DNA from: Henningerozyma blattae CBS 6284
Taxonomy: Eukaryota > Ascomycota > Saccharomycetes > Saccharomycetales > Saccharomycetaceae
Assembly (NCBI RefSeq): GCF_000315915.1
Contig: NC_020191.1
Span: 682,001 to 746,000, forward strand
Direction of reading: 5' to 3'
Length of the DNA stretch: 64,000 nucleotides
A program made the position numbers and the translations under genes. The notes under the pieces were generated by a model. That model was not told where the DNA came from and did not search any database. It saw nothing but the letters and a program-made list of their open reading frames with translations. This document shows positions 29,568 through 41,100 of this stretch, piece by piece (position 1 is the stretch's first letter; each line of letters begins with the position of its first letter).

Positions 29568-31548
29568 ATAGGCTCTATCTCAACAAACTATTATCAACGT
29601 GACCTCCCTCACATAGACACGTATATATCTATATAAAAAAAAAATTAATACATGAAAAGCTAGTTTAACCACTTTATTTTATAATTTGTTCAGAATTCAA
29701 TTATTTTACCTATTTAAATAATATTAAACTTGTCATACTTATTAATACTTTAGAATGTATTAAAATATCAACATAAAGATTAATATATATATATCCTTGT
29801 AAGAACAATCTGAAATTTGAAGCTTTTTGTTAAAAATTAATGTTACTGTTGAATATTGATGCTATTAAAGATTAAAAATACTTTATACCCGAAACAAGTA
29901 ATAATTAATGAGTTTATATATATATATTTTTTTTCATATATTTATTCCTATTTGTACAAGATTTAAATCCTTAATATTAGTATTGCTCTTAGTCATAATC
30001 AAGAGAATAATTCTTTTTTTAGTAAGTATTTTATATCATAGAAACCTCCTACCCTTTTGAGTAGGAATTAAAATTATGAAAAATATAAAATATATAAGAT
30101 TAGATATCGACTGAAATATTGGCAATTTATACATTATTTTTTGGACAAGAGAAGTCAATTCATCGTCGTCTATAACTGAAAATTTTTTTTCCACCTAATT
30201 AACCTCACAAGACTTATTTATCTCTCATGTTTAGTACCTCATGTAAAATCTACATGATGTTCTTAAATTAGTGACAACGAATTATCTAATTTGGATTTTT
30301 ATTAGCAACGTGTATTCACGTTATACTATCTTTCATCCTAAAACAGTATATATACTGTTGTATGTATAAAGACCATAAATATCTAGCACTATTCAGAAGG
30401 GTAGGAGGTTTTTATAATATAACTTTACTATTAACAACAGAATTATTCCCTAAACAATGTCGGACTCTAATATTAATACAACTTATACTTCCGATAATGA
30501 ATCGATTCATGGTGGCTGTTAGTTTGTTAGCCTATCACTTAGTTTGTCGGATTGGAGTACTAACAAAGTTATGCTGAGTTATGGAAGCTTATTACCCATC
30601 ATATTACGTCTATTTTATATCTTAATATAATTAATAATCCAACATGCATTAAGCATACGTGGCTTCATTACCAAAAATACCCAGGTAATGATATTAAGGA
30701 GGTATTAGGATGTGATAGGTTTTATTTTAATATCAGACCACTAATTCGTTGATGGTGAATCTGTCCATTTTTTGGAGTATAAATTACCACGAAAATATCC
30801 CAATAGTTTATAACTGTTCATTGTACATCCTGTATATATTATATATTCCCTTTCGAAAGAAGTAAGGAGATTTATTTATACTAATAATATAATAATTATT
30901 CAAACAGATTATTTAACTAAGATTTAAACTATGAGCAACAATATTTTGAACAGTTCGACCGTTGGTCATAAATTACTTAACTGAAATTTTTATTAGTTTT
31001 ATTTCTTGTATATTTGTTGGATCTTTATGATATGATTTGTTCTTATAACATAGCTAAATAACGTATATAAAACTACAGAAGTATATAAAAATGAGCTCTA
31101 TTTATATTACGAGAAATGTAGGTAGTATAAAAATATAACTTAGTACGTAATATTTCACGCTCAACAACATTATACTCTCATATTATTTTTAACTCAGCAG
31201 CTCTTCAAAAATGGAGAAACGATTCATCCAAATGCTATATAGATCCGGGTAATGAGGATGGAAAACAAAAGGGTATAGAATAGGGAAATAAGCTTTACAA
31301 GTTTTGTTTTGAATTGTAAATCTCTTATATGCTCGGCCGAAAATCTTTGATCCAAAAAAAAAAATGAAAAATGAATAAAAAAAATAAAATAAACTTGCGA
31401 TAAAAGAAACTCAACTTTCTGAGAGATTGATTTAATTTGGTTTTGATTTAATTTATAAAAAATAATAAAAACAACCCAAGTATGATAGCTAGCCAGAATT
31501 ATATAAGATTGTCAATTAATTGAATATATTTATATAATTGGTATAGAA
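29568..31548. other. Gene-free region with long-TIR element
   Basis: Two kilobases of very AT-rich DNA (about 15% GC in 29701-29760). It holds the non-autonomous element at about 29947-30493 and a weaker, possibly related end at about 31108-31195. No coding sequence is supported. Confidence 0.6.
29947..30493 (+). mobile_element. Non-autonomous long-TIR element, copy A (MULE-derived MITE candidate)
   Basis: Both ends carry the family inverted repeat. The left repeat is about 29947-30065 (core AAACCTCCTACCC at 30042) and the right repeat 30391-30493 (core GGGTAGGAGGTTT). The right repeat, read in reverse, closely matches the left end at 55.4 kb and the end at 7.4 kb. The interior (30066-30390) aligns with 55531-55850 over its full length. 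The structure fits an internal-deletion derivative: left terminus plus about 320 bp, joined directly to the right terminus. No target-site duplication could be recognised. Confidence 0.7.
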
Positions 31549-33648
31549 ATGAAAGATTTAGTCATCAATCGGAAGGAATATCAAGATTTCCAAGATAATA
31601 TTCAATGGAACCATGAAGGGAAATTATATTTGAATACATTACCTAATTTAAGTATTGGACAACCAATCTATCAGAAAGAGATTGGAAATGATGTAATTGA
31701 TACAAGAATAAACTATAATGGAGAGATAGACAATTTGGTAGTTTTAGAAAAACCAGCTATCGAGAATGGAAATGAGAATGGCGATAGTGGTAGTGGTAGC
31801 AGTAGTGGTAGTAGTAAAAGATTATTTCATATTGAAGAGAAAATATTTGAACTTGATAATAAATGGGATTTTGAAAATGAGTTCGATGATAATACGTTGT
31901 TAAATTCTCAACCCAATTCCTTTATTCGTATGATTAAATTATCTCGAGATGGTAAGCTTGGATTAATGAGTAATAATTGTGATATTTACATATTAAAAAA
32001 TGAAGAGCAAGGGTTGAATGATAAGAATCAATTCAAAAATGCCATTTGCATCGATGAGAAGGGAAAGAGTGCTAGGGAGAGAGCGTACAATTGTTTCGTA
32101 TGGAGTGATGATGGTAAAGAATTGCTTGTGGGGAATGAAAATGGAGACGTTCTTGTTTTCCAAATTGATGATGGGTTAAATGTGACCAATGCTACTACAA
32201 TAAAGATCGTGGATTGTAATACTGTTGATAATAGTTGGATTAGACATATTATTGCCAAAGGTGTGGGCGAGTCCAGAGAATTGATTGTCAGTTTAATCAA
32301 CAATAGTGTGTATTATGTTAGAAAAGATCCAACAAGTGAGTCTTCCATAGTCATTAAGATTAAAGAGAATGATCGGTTTGAGATAAACCAAGTTTATATG
32401 TTTCCCTTTGTCCCTGATGATAATAAAAGATATGTTTTGCTTAGTATCACAGGGAAAGTAGAACTGATAATATTTAATACTCACGAAGTGCATCATCATG
32501 AAATCAAACAATTGATGAATAATAACCAAGACATCTATTTAGAGAAATTCTATATCATCCCATTTGAACATTACACCGATAAGAGAGAAGTAATCCTATT
32601 ATCGAATGAAACCAGTTTTACACTAACCATTGACTCTCAAGAAAACATTGCACAACGAATGAATTTCATAGATGATAACATAGTAGGGAAACAATTGAAT
32701 AAAAAATTCAAAAAATGGAATGGGTTGAAAAATGAGTTCAATAAATATGATACCAAAGTCAATATCAATGGGATTACTCTTTCCAATGATGGATATTGCC
32801 TTTCTATTGGGTATACGATGGAAAGAATTTCTATTAAATATCGAATAGTCTCTGAATATCAATATCGTATCATGTTTTTGCCCCTGTATAAGGAATGGGA
32901 AATCGATTCGGTGAATAATACCAAGGGGTTTGGTTGGTACCAGACATACCAAATCTATAACAGGCAATTACCCAAGATAAACCCAACGATCCAAGAGGTT
33001 CAAATATCTCAGGAATCGAATTCCAACGATGATATCAAGACAACATTTATCCACTATCTAAGATCATTATTAAAGGACGAGTATTTCAATAACCAAAGAT
33101 TCCAAAACTTCTTGAGAAATTCAAATACCAGTACTAAGGGGATGGAAAGTATCACGATTCTTCGAGGCAAAATATACGATTTCATTAGGACTCACACAAA
33201 CGCGTTGGAAATGATGAATGATGCAGATAGAGCATGCTACTCTAGTATCTGTAATGTATTGGGGGTTGACATTATCACAACTACCGACATGGAAAACAAT
33301 CCCAACTTTGTGGTCGAAGGCGATTTCATTAAAGAAACATTTGATTTCCAATCACAAGATAATAATGATCCAGATCATGTTCAATCTCAACAAGGTCATC
33401 AATGGGGTCGTTGTTGTGTTACACTATTGCCCGTGATGACCACAAAGACAGGAGTGTGTCCCGTGACCTCTCTACGCACGCTGCTCACACCACCACACGT
33501 GACCAGATCAACACACGTGACTCACCAGATTTCCGATTCCAACTCCGACTCCGAATCGCCCTGGCCAGCCGGCTGGCTCGTGGCTGGCCTGCTGCACGTG
33601 TTCCATCAGGAGTCAGCAGCCACAGGCGCCCATAATAAGCTTGCCTAA
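31549..33648 (+). CDS. TFC8: Tfc8, tauB subunit of RNA polymerase III factor TFIIIC
   Basis: WD-like subunit of the TFIIIC B-box-binding module, linking it to TBP and TFIIIB in transcription of tRNA genes. The 699-residue protein (588 in S. cerevisiae) begins KDLVINRKEYQDFQDNIQW and keeps Tfc8 landmarks LPNLSIGQP, LLNSQPNSFIRM, KKFKKWNGLKNEFNKYDT and GFGWYQTYQIYNRQLPK. The C-terminal block WGRCCVTLLPVMTTKTGVCPV also aligns. The last 80 codons are abruptly GC-rich (about 70% in 33541-33600), while the rest of the gene is AT-rich. A Gly/Ser-rich insertion occurs near residue 80. Confidence 0.92.
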   Translation: MKDLVINRKEYQDFQDNIQWNHEGKLYLNTLPNLSIGQPIYQKEIGNDVIDTRINYNGEIDNLVVLEKPAIENGNENGDSGSGSSSGSSKRLFHIEEKIFELDNKWDFENEFDDNTLLNSQPNSFIRMIKLSRDGKLGLMSNNCDIYILKNEEQGLNDKNQFKNAICIDEKGKSARERAYNCFVWSDDGKELLVGNENGDVLVFQIDDGLNVTNATTIKIVDCNTVDNSWIRHIIAKGVGESRELIVSLINNSVYYVRKDPTSESSIVIKIKENDRFEINQVYMFPFVPDDNKRYVLLSITGKVELIIFNTHEVHHHEIKQLMNNNQDIYLEKFYIIPFEHYTDKREVILLSNETSFTLTIDSQENIAQRMNFIDDNIVGKQLNKKFKKWNGLKNEFNKYDTKVNINGITLSNDGYCLSIGYTMERISIKYRIVSEYQYRIMFLPLYKEWEIDSVNNTKGFGWYQTYQIYNRQLPKINPTIQEVQISQESNSNDDIKTTFIHYLRSLLKDEYFNNQRFQNFLRNSNTSTKGMESITILRGKIYDFIRTHTNALEMMNDADRACYSSICNVLGVDIITTTDMENNPNFVVEGDFIKETFDFQSQDNNDPDHVQSQQGHQWGRCCVTLLPVMTTKTGVCPVTSLRTLLTPPHVTRSTHVTHQISDSNSDSESPWPAGWLVAGLLHVFHQESAATGAHNKLA

Positions 33649-34157
33649 AGAGAAAAAGAAAGTGTCTGTCTGTACAAATGGAAAAAGACTCCACTTACCC
33701 ACCCGCCGAATTCCGGAATGGCAAAAGACCGTTTTTTCGCGTTTCGCGTTGCTGCGGGGAGGGGGAAGAGTGGGGCGCGGAGATTGCTGGATTAGGAAAG
33801 CACGCGTGCCCTCGCGTTTCGGCACGGACAGTTTCCAGATCTGGAAATAGCATTGGCAGGGTGAAAAATTCTGCCCAAAGAGGTGTTTGGTGGTCCGGTG
33901 TGGTCATTAGGTCTTTCTGTGGGTTGACCTTAGGCTGACGTATATATAAGGCAGTAGCAGTAGTGAAGGAGATGGTTTAGTGTGGATAATATATATGGTA
34001 TTTTTAAAGATATCATCAAGCTTTTTCAACTTTCGTATTCTGCATTTGCATTTGCAATTTACATACAATTTTTTTTATTGCTATTTATTTGCATTTTCCA
34101 ATCCCTCTTTCGTTTTTTTTAGCTTTGCATTTTTATCTTATCTTCCCTTCTTTCTAA
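33649..34157. promoter_or_regulatory. Promoter with SCB- and MCB-type G1/S elements
   Basis: A GC-rich promoter for the gene at 34158. Two adjacent TTTCGCG elements (SCB core, 33735-33748) and a perfect MCB ACGCGT (33802-33807) lie 350-420 bp upstream of the ATG. A TATATATAAG box lies near 33940. Three CACGTG sites lie just upstream, inside the 3' end of TFC8 (33496, 33514, 33595). The sites suggest SBF/MBF control at G1/S. Confidence 0.65.
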
Positions 34158-34859
34158 ATGTACTCTCAAAAAGTGGTTGCTCCTCAACCTTTAAGATTAA
34201 ACACATCCAACGTTGCTGCTATTAATGGTGCTTGCAACTCAAACGGGTTTTCTCCTGTGCATACTCCGGTACATACACCTATCGCTACGCTTTACTCTAG
34301 AGTCCGTCATGCTGGCAATGAAAGTGTCATGAGTAATCTATCGCTATCCAATTTGTCCACTTCTAATTTAAACTCCACTACTCCTAGCTATTCCAACGAG
34401 CCAATCTTTACTCAACAATTTGTTTCGTTGCTATTAGAAACTTTTAATATTGCCATTTCAGACCCTTCTGTAACTCCAATAGATCCTTCGCGAGCTCCTC
34501 CTCCTCGTATTCTTTCAAGAGCTGCTTCTGCTTCTATTCAGTTAGCTACATCTCGTAACGTTCAAATATACTTGAATAACCCGGAAGAATTCTTTATCTC
34601 AAATAATGATTTGATCAAAGCTGCTCATAAGAGACTCGCACAAGAGTTGAAGAACGATAAACAGCAACTCATGAATCAATCTTCTACCAACTTGTGCAAC
34701 AACCCTCTATTACCAGATAACGCTATTACTCCATCCTTACCTGGGTTTCCCTTCCCTCTACAACCACCAAATATCAATTTTCAACAACCAGGTTTAGCAA
34801 GATCAAACTCAAACTTAGGGTTTGGTTCTAGATTAGGCCTCAATTTTGCCCCTCTATGA
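34158..34859 (+). CDS. Hypothetical protein at the YPL014W (CIP1) position
   Basis: A 233-residue protein that I identify only by context: it is convergent with MRPS16, as YPL014W is with YPL013C in S. cerevisiae. It has a Ser/Thr/Asn-rich N-terminus, a conserved-looking core (FTQQFVSLLLETFNIAISDP, then ILSRAASASIQLATSRNVQIYL) and a helical segment DLIKAAHKRLAQELKNDK. The tail is rich in Pro, Phe and Leu. There is no membrane segment or signal peptide. SCB and MCB sites upstream predict G1/S expression, which would suit a Cdk1-interacting protein like Cip1. S. cerevisiae YPL014W is longer (about 381 residues as I recall), so orthology is inferred rather than shown. Confidence 0.65.
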   Translation: MYSQKVVAPQPLRLNTSNVAAINGACNSNGFSPVHTPVHTPIATLYSRVRHAGNESVMSNLSLSNLSTSNLNSTTPSYSNEPIFTQQFVSLLLETFNIAISDPSVTPIDPSRAPPPRILSRAASASIQLATSRNVQIYLNNPEEFFISNNDLIKAAHKRLAQELKNDKQQLMNQSSTNLCNNPLLPDNAITPSLPGFPFPLQPPNINFQQPGLARSNSNLGFGSRLGLNFAPL

Positions 34860-35193
34860 CTTTTCTAATATCCCATCTGCCTCTCTCTTCCTTTCCCTTT
34901 GTCTGTCTGTCTGCATATCGGTCTCGTTCACCCGCTTAATCTTATAATACCCTGACGAACATTTTCTAATTTTTTTTAATGTTCGATTGCATTTTCTAAA
35001 ACTAGCTATTTACTCTATTTTTTTCCTAATTCATGTATAAATCTGCAGATTTACCTTTATATTTACACTTATATATATTATATCTTTTGGTTTAATTCAT
35101 TGTTTTTTAAAAGGAATATTTACGCATGCATCTTTACATAGTGATTATTATTAATTGCTATTATATATATATATATACAGCATTTTAAGTTCA
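34860..35193. other. Convergent 3' region of the YPL014W-like gene and MRPS16
   Basis: Pyrimidine-rich then AT-rich DNA between convergent stop codons, with a short TA repeat near 35162-35178. No gene is seen. Confidence 0.55.
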
Positions 35194-35568
35194 TTATTCC
35201 TCCACTTCAAGTCTCTTTCGAATCACTTTCCTTGTATTCTTAGCTTCGTACTTATTCCATTCTTTCCCCAAGATCCCACCTTTGATGAGTATCTTGGTCA
35301 TGGTTTCCGTAGGCTGAGCCCCAACACCAATCCAATACTTGGCACGTTCGAAATCTAATCGAATATCCTTATACGGTAACACACTGACAGCGTTTGTCTT
35401 CTTCTTCTTGGTAATATTAGATTGTATAGGAATTGGATTATAAGTCCCTATCACCTCAATAGGTTTGGCATCCCTGGCTTTAAAACTTTGAGTGACTACA
35501 ATGTTATAGAATGGTGTGTTTTTACGACACTGTCTTGATAACCGGATTCTAACTAGCCCTTTCGTCAT
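35194..35568 (-). CDS. MRPS16: Mitochondrial small-subunit ribosomal protein bS16m
   Basis: Homolog of bacterial S16 in the mitochondrial ribosome small subunit. The 124-residue protein (121 in S. cerevisiae) starts [23 protein letters not shown] and contains the S16 signatures [11 protein letters not shown] and [20 protein letters not shown]. The Lys-rich C-terminal tail is typical of the yeast protein. The start is the ATG at 35568. It is convergent with the YPL014W-like gene, as in S. cerevisiae. Confidence 0.95.
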   Translation of the reverse strand: MTKGLVRIRLSRQCRKNTPFYNIVVTQSFKARDAKPIEVIGTYNPIPIQSNITKKKKTNAVSVLPYKDIRLDFERAKYWIGVGAQPTETMTKILIKGGILGKEWNKYEAKNTRKVIRKRLEVEE

Positions 35569-35802
35569 TGATATCTTTTGTGTGGTTGCTCTATTATTAT
35601 TCTGTACGTAGTTGTGCTTATTTATGGTTGTTTTATTTTTTATCTTTTTTTTTATCTTGCCCTTTCGCCTGATCCTTCGCTAAAGCTTTTTATTTTTTTA
35701 CAACTCCCCGTGGTGGCACGCTTCAAATTTCAAATGGTTTAATATACAATGCGATTTATTATTCCTACATAATACATACATATACAGATCGTACACGCAA
35801 CT

Positions 35803-37004
35803 TTATATCTTGCCCCGAATATCTCTGACACGTTGATGCAATTCTGCAATTCTTTCTGCAGTCTCCATAAATAATTGGAATTCTTCCACTACCGTACTCA
35901 CTAATGCATTTAATCCGTTCTTTAATTCTCTTTGTTTAAATACACCATCTTTATCACTAAATATACCTTCATCAATACCATTAACAGCTTTTTCAATGTC
36001 GCCCAAAACACTGAAATATTCATCCAATTTATTTTGAAATAATATTAATTTATTATTGAAAAATCTTTCCAATTCATTACTACTAATCTTATGATCAGGT
36101 ATCATTAATCCATTCAAAAACAAGGAAAATTGTTGAGAATTATCAACATTGATCTTCACTTCTTCTCTAATCTTATTCATCTTAGTTAAATCTTGTAATA
36201 AATTTTGATTTGTCATCGATATCTTGTTATTTAAATATTTCACATCTCGAGGAATAGAATCAATTAATTCACTATGCTCTTCTTTATCTTCCATTAAATG
36301 CTGGCATATTTGAACTTGTCTTTGAATATAATTATCAATATTAGTGATTTCATTTTTCAAATGAGGTGGTAATTCAGCTATACGAGTCATCGGTGTTATT
36401 GCCAATTGTGATACATTATTTAAAATTTCATTAGATTGGTTGTTATTGTTATTCATATTATTATTTCCAAATAACCCAGTTCCTGTAGCATTGTTTGTAT
36501 TACCAAATAATCCAGTACCCGTGGTATTGTTTGTATTACCGAATAACCCAGTATTTGCGGTATTATTTGTATTACCAAATAATCCGCCCGTGGCAGAAGA
36601 TTGACCAAGAGTAGATCCAATTGGTTTCGTTCCAAATAAACTCCCTGTCGTAGCTGGTTGGCCAAGTGTAGATCCAATGGGTTTAGCACCAAATAATCCT
36701 CCACTTGATGTGGGAGCTGTAGATCCTATCGGCTTAGCACCAAACAATGAGCCAGATCCAAGACTGGCGTTATTATTAGAATTACCAAAGAGACTACCTG
36801 TTGTTGCATTAGTGGCATTATTATTTGTGTTCCCAAAAAGTGAACCGGTGGTAGACGTAGTGTTATTAGAATTGCCAAATAAACCACCTGTAGATGCAGT
36901 TGCATTTGTATTATTAGAATTGCCAAATAAACCACCTGTAGAAGTAGTTGTATTTGTGTTATTTGAATTGCCAAATAACCCGCCACTTTTGATACCATTG
37001 GTGC

Positions 37005-37056
<52 letters not shown>

Positions 37057-37311
37057 GGTATTACTGAATAATCCACCACTGGTTGCTGCATTATTGTTAT
37101 TACCAGTACCAAATAAAGAGCCTGAGGTATTAGTTCCAGTATTAGTGCCGTTATTATTGTTACCAAATAGTCCTCCACTGGTAGTAGTATTAGCTTGTGT
37201 ATTATTTCCACCACCAAATGAGAACCCAGTATTACCAGTATTCGATGAAGTATTATTTTGTCCAAACGAAAAGCTATTACTAGTTTGCGATTTACCAAAA
37301 AGATTATTCAT
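35803..37311 (-). CDS. NUP49: Nup49, GLFG nucleoporin of the central channel
   Basis: FG nucleoporin of the Nsp1-Nup57-Nup49 complex that forms the selective channel of the nuclear pore. About the first 290 residues are GLFG/SLFG repeats spaced by Asn-rich linkers, with the recurring GLFGAKPIGST unit and a run of about 18 Asn from an ATT/AAT repeat (about 37010-37056). The C-terminal third is coiled coil and opens with the Nup49-specific LAITPMTRIAELPPHLKNEI, then LIDSIPRDVKYL and VVEEFQLFMETAERIAELHQ. Length is 502 residues against 472. It is divergent from XRN1, as in S. cerevisiae (YGL172W/YGL173C). Confidence 0.95.
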
Positions 37312-38107
37312 ATTGCGCTTCTATATTTATATATAATTGATATTATTTGCTTCCAATATGAATCACTAATTTATAATTCGCCAATAATGCAACAATGGCT
37401 CAATTTTAGCGAAACAATTTGTGACGCCTTCAGATTCCAGAATTTTTATTACACTTTATTTTATTTATTTTTTTTTATTTTTCAACTACTTACTGAAACT
37501 AATTAAACAAAAGACATCAAACTAAATCCGAACATATTTTGACAATAGAATTATAAAGTTCCAAAACGTGATAATCACGCATTTATCTCGCGATTTTTTT
37601 ATCTTCGGCTGATTCATGTCGACAAGGCAATAAAAAAACAAAAATTAATATATACGTGTAATGGGAAATTGGAGAAAAAAAGTAACTCATTCAATTAGTA
37701 AAAAAATACTCTGAAAGGAAGAATTAAAAATAACTATATTTTTGCCCACGAACTTTGGAACTTAAGCTATATTAGTTCATAACTGTATAAGTTCTTCTAG
37801 TTATTTATTACAGAAATTATTACTACCCTTTTTTTTTTATTTTCAATTAGCCATTGAAAGATTACTTTTTAAAAAAAATTATCCGATAAAACTATCCTAG
37901 AGTTCATTGTTTTTTTACTCAGATATTTATTGCTCAGTGTTGTTGATATTGTTATATCTATATTCGCTTTTGTTCCCCCCCCAATTGTATTTATTTGACG
38001 ACATTATATTTAATTCATTTACTGTATTACTATTTTTGTTATAAGTGATTAAACAATATTTTATCATAACCATATTAAATTAATTCTTTTTACGAAACAA
38101 ATCAATC
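37312..38107. promoter_or_regulatory. Divergent promoter region of NUP49 and XRN1
   Basis: This AT-rich 800-bp divergent interval contains several poly-T/poly-A tracts. No gene is present and no specific site stands out. Confidence 0.5.
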
Positions 38108-41100
38108 ATGGGTATTCCTAAGTTTTTCAGATATATCTCAGAAAGATGGCCTATGATTTTACAATTGATTGAAGGTAATCAAATTCCAGAATTTGATAAT
38201 CTATATCTAGATATGAACTCAATCTTACATACATGCACGCATTCAAATGATGATTCTAGTGATATTACGAAAAGATTAAGTGAGGAAGAAGTTTTTGCAA
38301 AGATTTTCACTTATATTGATCATTTATTCATGACAATTAAACCAAAACAAACATTTTATATGGCCATTGATGGTGTTGCTCCAAGAGCTAAAATGAATCA
38401 GCAAAGAGCAAGAAGATTTAGAACTGCCATGGACGCTGAAAAGGCTTTGCAAAAGGCAATCGAAGAAGGCACAGAAATACCTAAAGGTGAACCATTTGAC
38501 TCCAATTCTATTACCCCTGGTACTGAGTTTATGGCTAAATTAACAAAGAACTTGAAATATTTTATTCATGACAAAATATCGAATGATTCAAATTGGAGAA
38601 ATGTTGAAATTGTCTTCTCTGGTCATGAAGTACCGGGTGAAGGTGAACATAAAATTATGGATTATATTAGAACAATTAGATCTCAAGAAGGTTACAACCC
38701 AAATACAAGACATTGTATATATGGTTTAGATGCCGATTTAATCATTTTAGGTTTATCAACACATGCTCCACATTTTGCCCTATTGAGAGAAGAGGTTAAA
38801 TTTGGTAGAAGAAGTGGTCAAACTCCAGCATTAGAAAATCAAAATTTCTTTTTATTACATCTTTCATTATTAAGAGAGTATTTGGAACTAGAATTTGAAA
38901 ATATAGCAGATGAATTGCAATTTGAATACAATTTTGAAAGAGTCTTAGATGATTTTATTCTAATTTTATTTGTTATTGGTAACGATTTCTTACCAAATTT
39001 ACCAGATTTACATTTAAACAAAGGTGCTTTCCCTGTATTATTGCAAACATTTAAAGAAGCATTATTACATTTAGATGGTTATATTAACGAATTTGGCAAA
39101 ATCAATTTGCAAAGATTAAAAATTTGGTTAGAATATTTGACTCAATTTGAACTAATGAATTTTGAACAAAAAGATATCGATGTTGACTGGTTTAATCAAC
39201 AACTAGAAAACATTTCAATTGAAGGGGAAAGAAAGAGAGCTAGAATTGGTAAAAAATTAATACTAAAACAACAAAAAAAAATAATTGGCATGATAAAGCC
39301 TTGGATCTTGAAAGAAATGCAATTAAAATTTGCTCCTGATATTGCTGATGAGGAAATTCCTAGCTTATCATTAAATTCCTCTATTGTATTACATGATTTA
39401 GACTCAGATTCGGAAGAAGATTCAGAGAATGCTAACACAAAAAATATCTATAAGGAAAAACAAAATGAAGTTATTAACCAAAATATAGATTTCTTGAAAA
39501 AGGCAGCTTTTGACTTGGGTTTAATTGTTGTTCATTCAAACTCTACTGATACTTATTCTTTGCGTATTGACGTTGATGCAATAAATCCAAATGAAACCGA
39601 AGAGGAGCATGAAGAGCGTTTGCAATCTATTAGAAGAATGTTGAAGACCTATCAATCTTCCATTCTAGTCGATGACCAAAGTGAATTAGATCGTGAACAA
39701 CAAGTGTATGAAGACAGATTTAAAAAATGGAAAAATGAATACTACAAAGATAAATTACAATTCACTACTAATACTGATGAAGGTAAACAACAATTAAAAA
39801 AGTTGAGTTGCGATTATGTGGAGGGTTTACAATGGGTATTATTTTATTATTATAAAGGTTGTCAATCTTGGAGTTGGTATTATCCACATCATTACTCGCC
39901 AAGAATTTCAGATTTAATTTTAGGTTTACATCAAGTAATTGACTTTGAAAAAAGTGTACCATTCACTCCATTTCAACAATTGATGGCTGTCTTACCAGAA
40001 AGATCAAAAAATTTAATTCCAGTTTGCTTGAGACCATTGATGTACGAAGAGAATTCTAAAATCATCGATTTTTATCCTCATGAAGTAAAATTAGATAAAA
40101 ATGGTAAAACTGCCGAATGGGAAGCTGTTGTTCTATTATCCTTTATAGATGAAAAAAGATTGATTGATGCCATGGAGCCTTACTTATCCAAATTATCTCC
40201 AGAAGAAAAGATTCGTAATTCCTTTGGTAGAAATTTGACGTTTACTTTTAATCCACAAATTGATGAAGTTTATAAATCACCTTTATCAGGTATATTTAAA
40301 GATTTAGAACACAATCACTGTGTCGAAAAAGAACATAAAACTGTTTCTATGGATGGGAAAGATTATGTTTATGGGTTATTACCTGACGCAAAATTTGGTC
40401 AGGATTTATTAGCAGGCTTCCCAACTTTAGCTACAATTCCTTTTGATTATAAACTTGAATATAATGAAAGTATGGTTTTTCAACAGGCTTCTAGACAACA
40501 ATCAATGGTATTGAGTGTGAATAATATTTACAAAGAAACTAATTTATCATTATCTGATATTTCTAAAAGATATTTAGGTAAGGTAATCTACACAAGATGG
40601 CCATATTTGAGAGAATCTAAATTGCTTGCTATTAGCGATGGTAAGACTATTTATGAATCTGATGAAAGAGTTTCTTTGGTAAACGTTAACCCTCTTGACC
40701 ATTATTTGTCTTCATTCACGAAAAATATCAAAATATCCAGTAGACCAATGAAGGATACAGAAAAAAAACAATTTAATTCTCTCCAAACTTCATTAGCTAG
40801 AAAATATTTAAAACAACAGGCTGTTAATATTGGAGAACTAACTGCCATTATTGAAGTATTACCAGTTACTGGTTTAGTAAGAAATCAAGAGGGTGCATAT
40901 GTTAAAACATATTCTAGCACCTCTGAATACTTTCCACTTCAATTAATGGTCCGGGACATTCAAAATAAGGATGAAAGATATGCTGAAAAGCCACCTCAGC
41001 CTATTGAAGAGGAGTTTCCACGAGGATCGGAAGTTATATTTTTAGGTGATTATGCTTACGGTGGGAAAGCCATTATTGACGACTATAGTAGTAAGACAAG

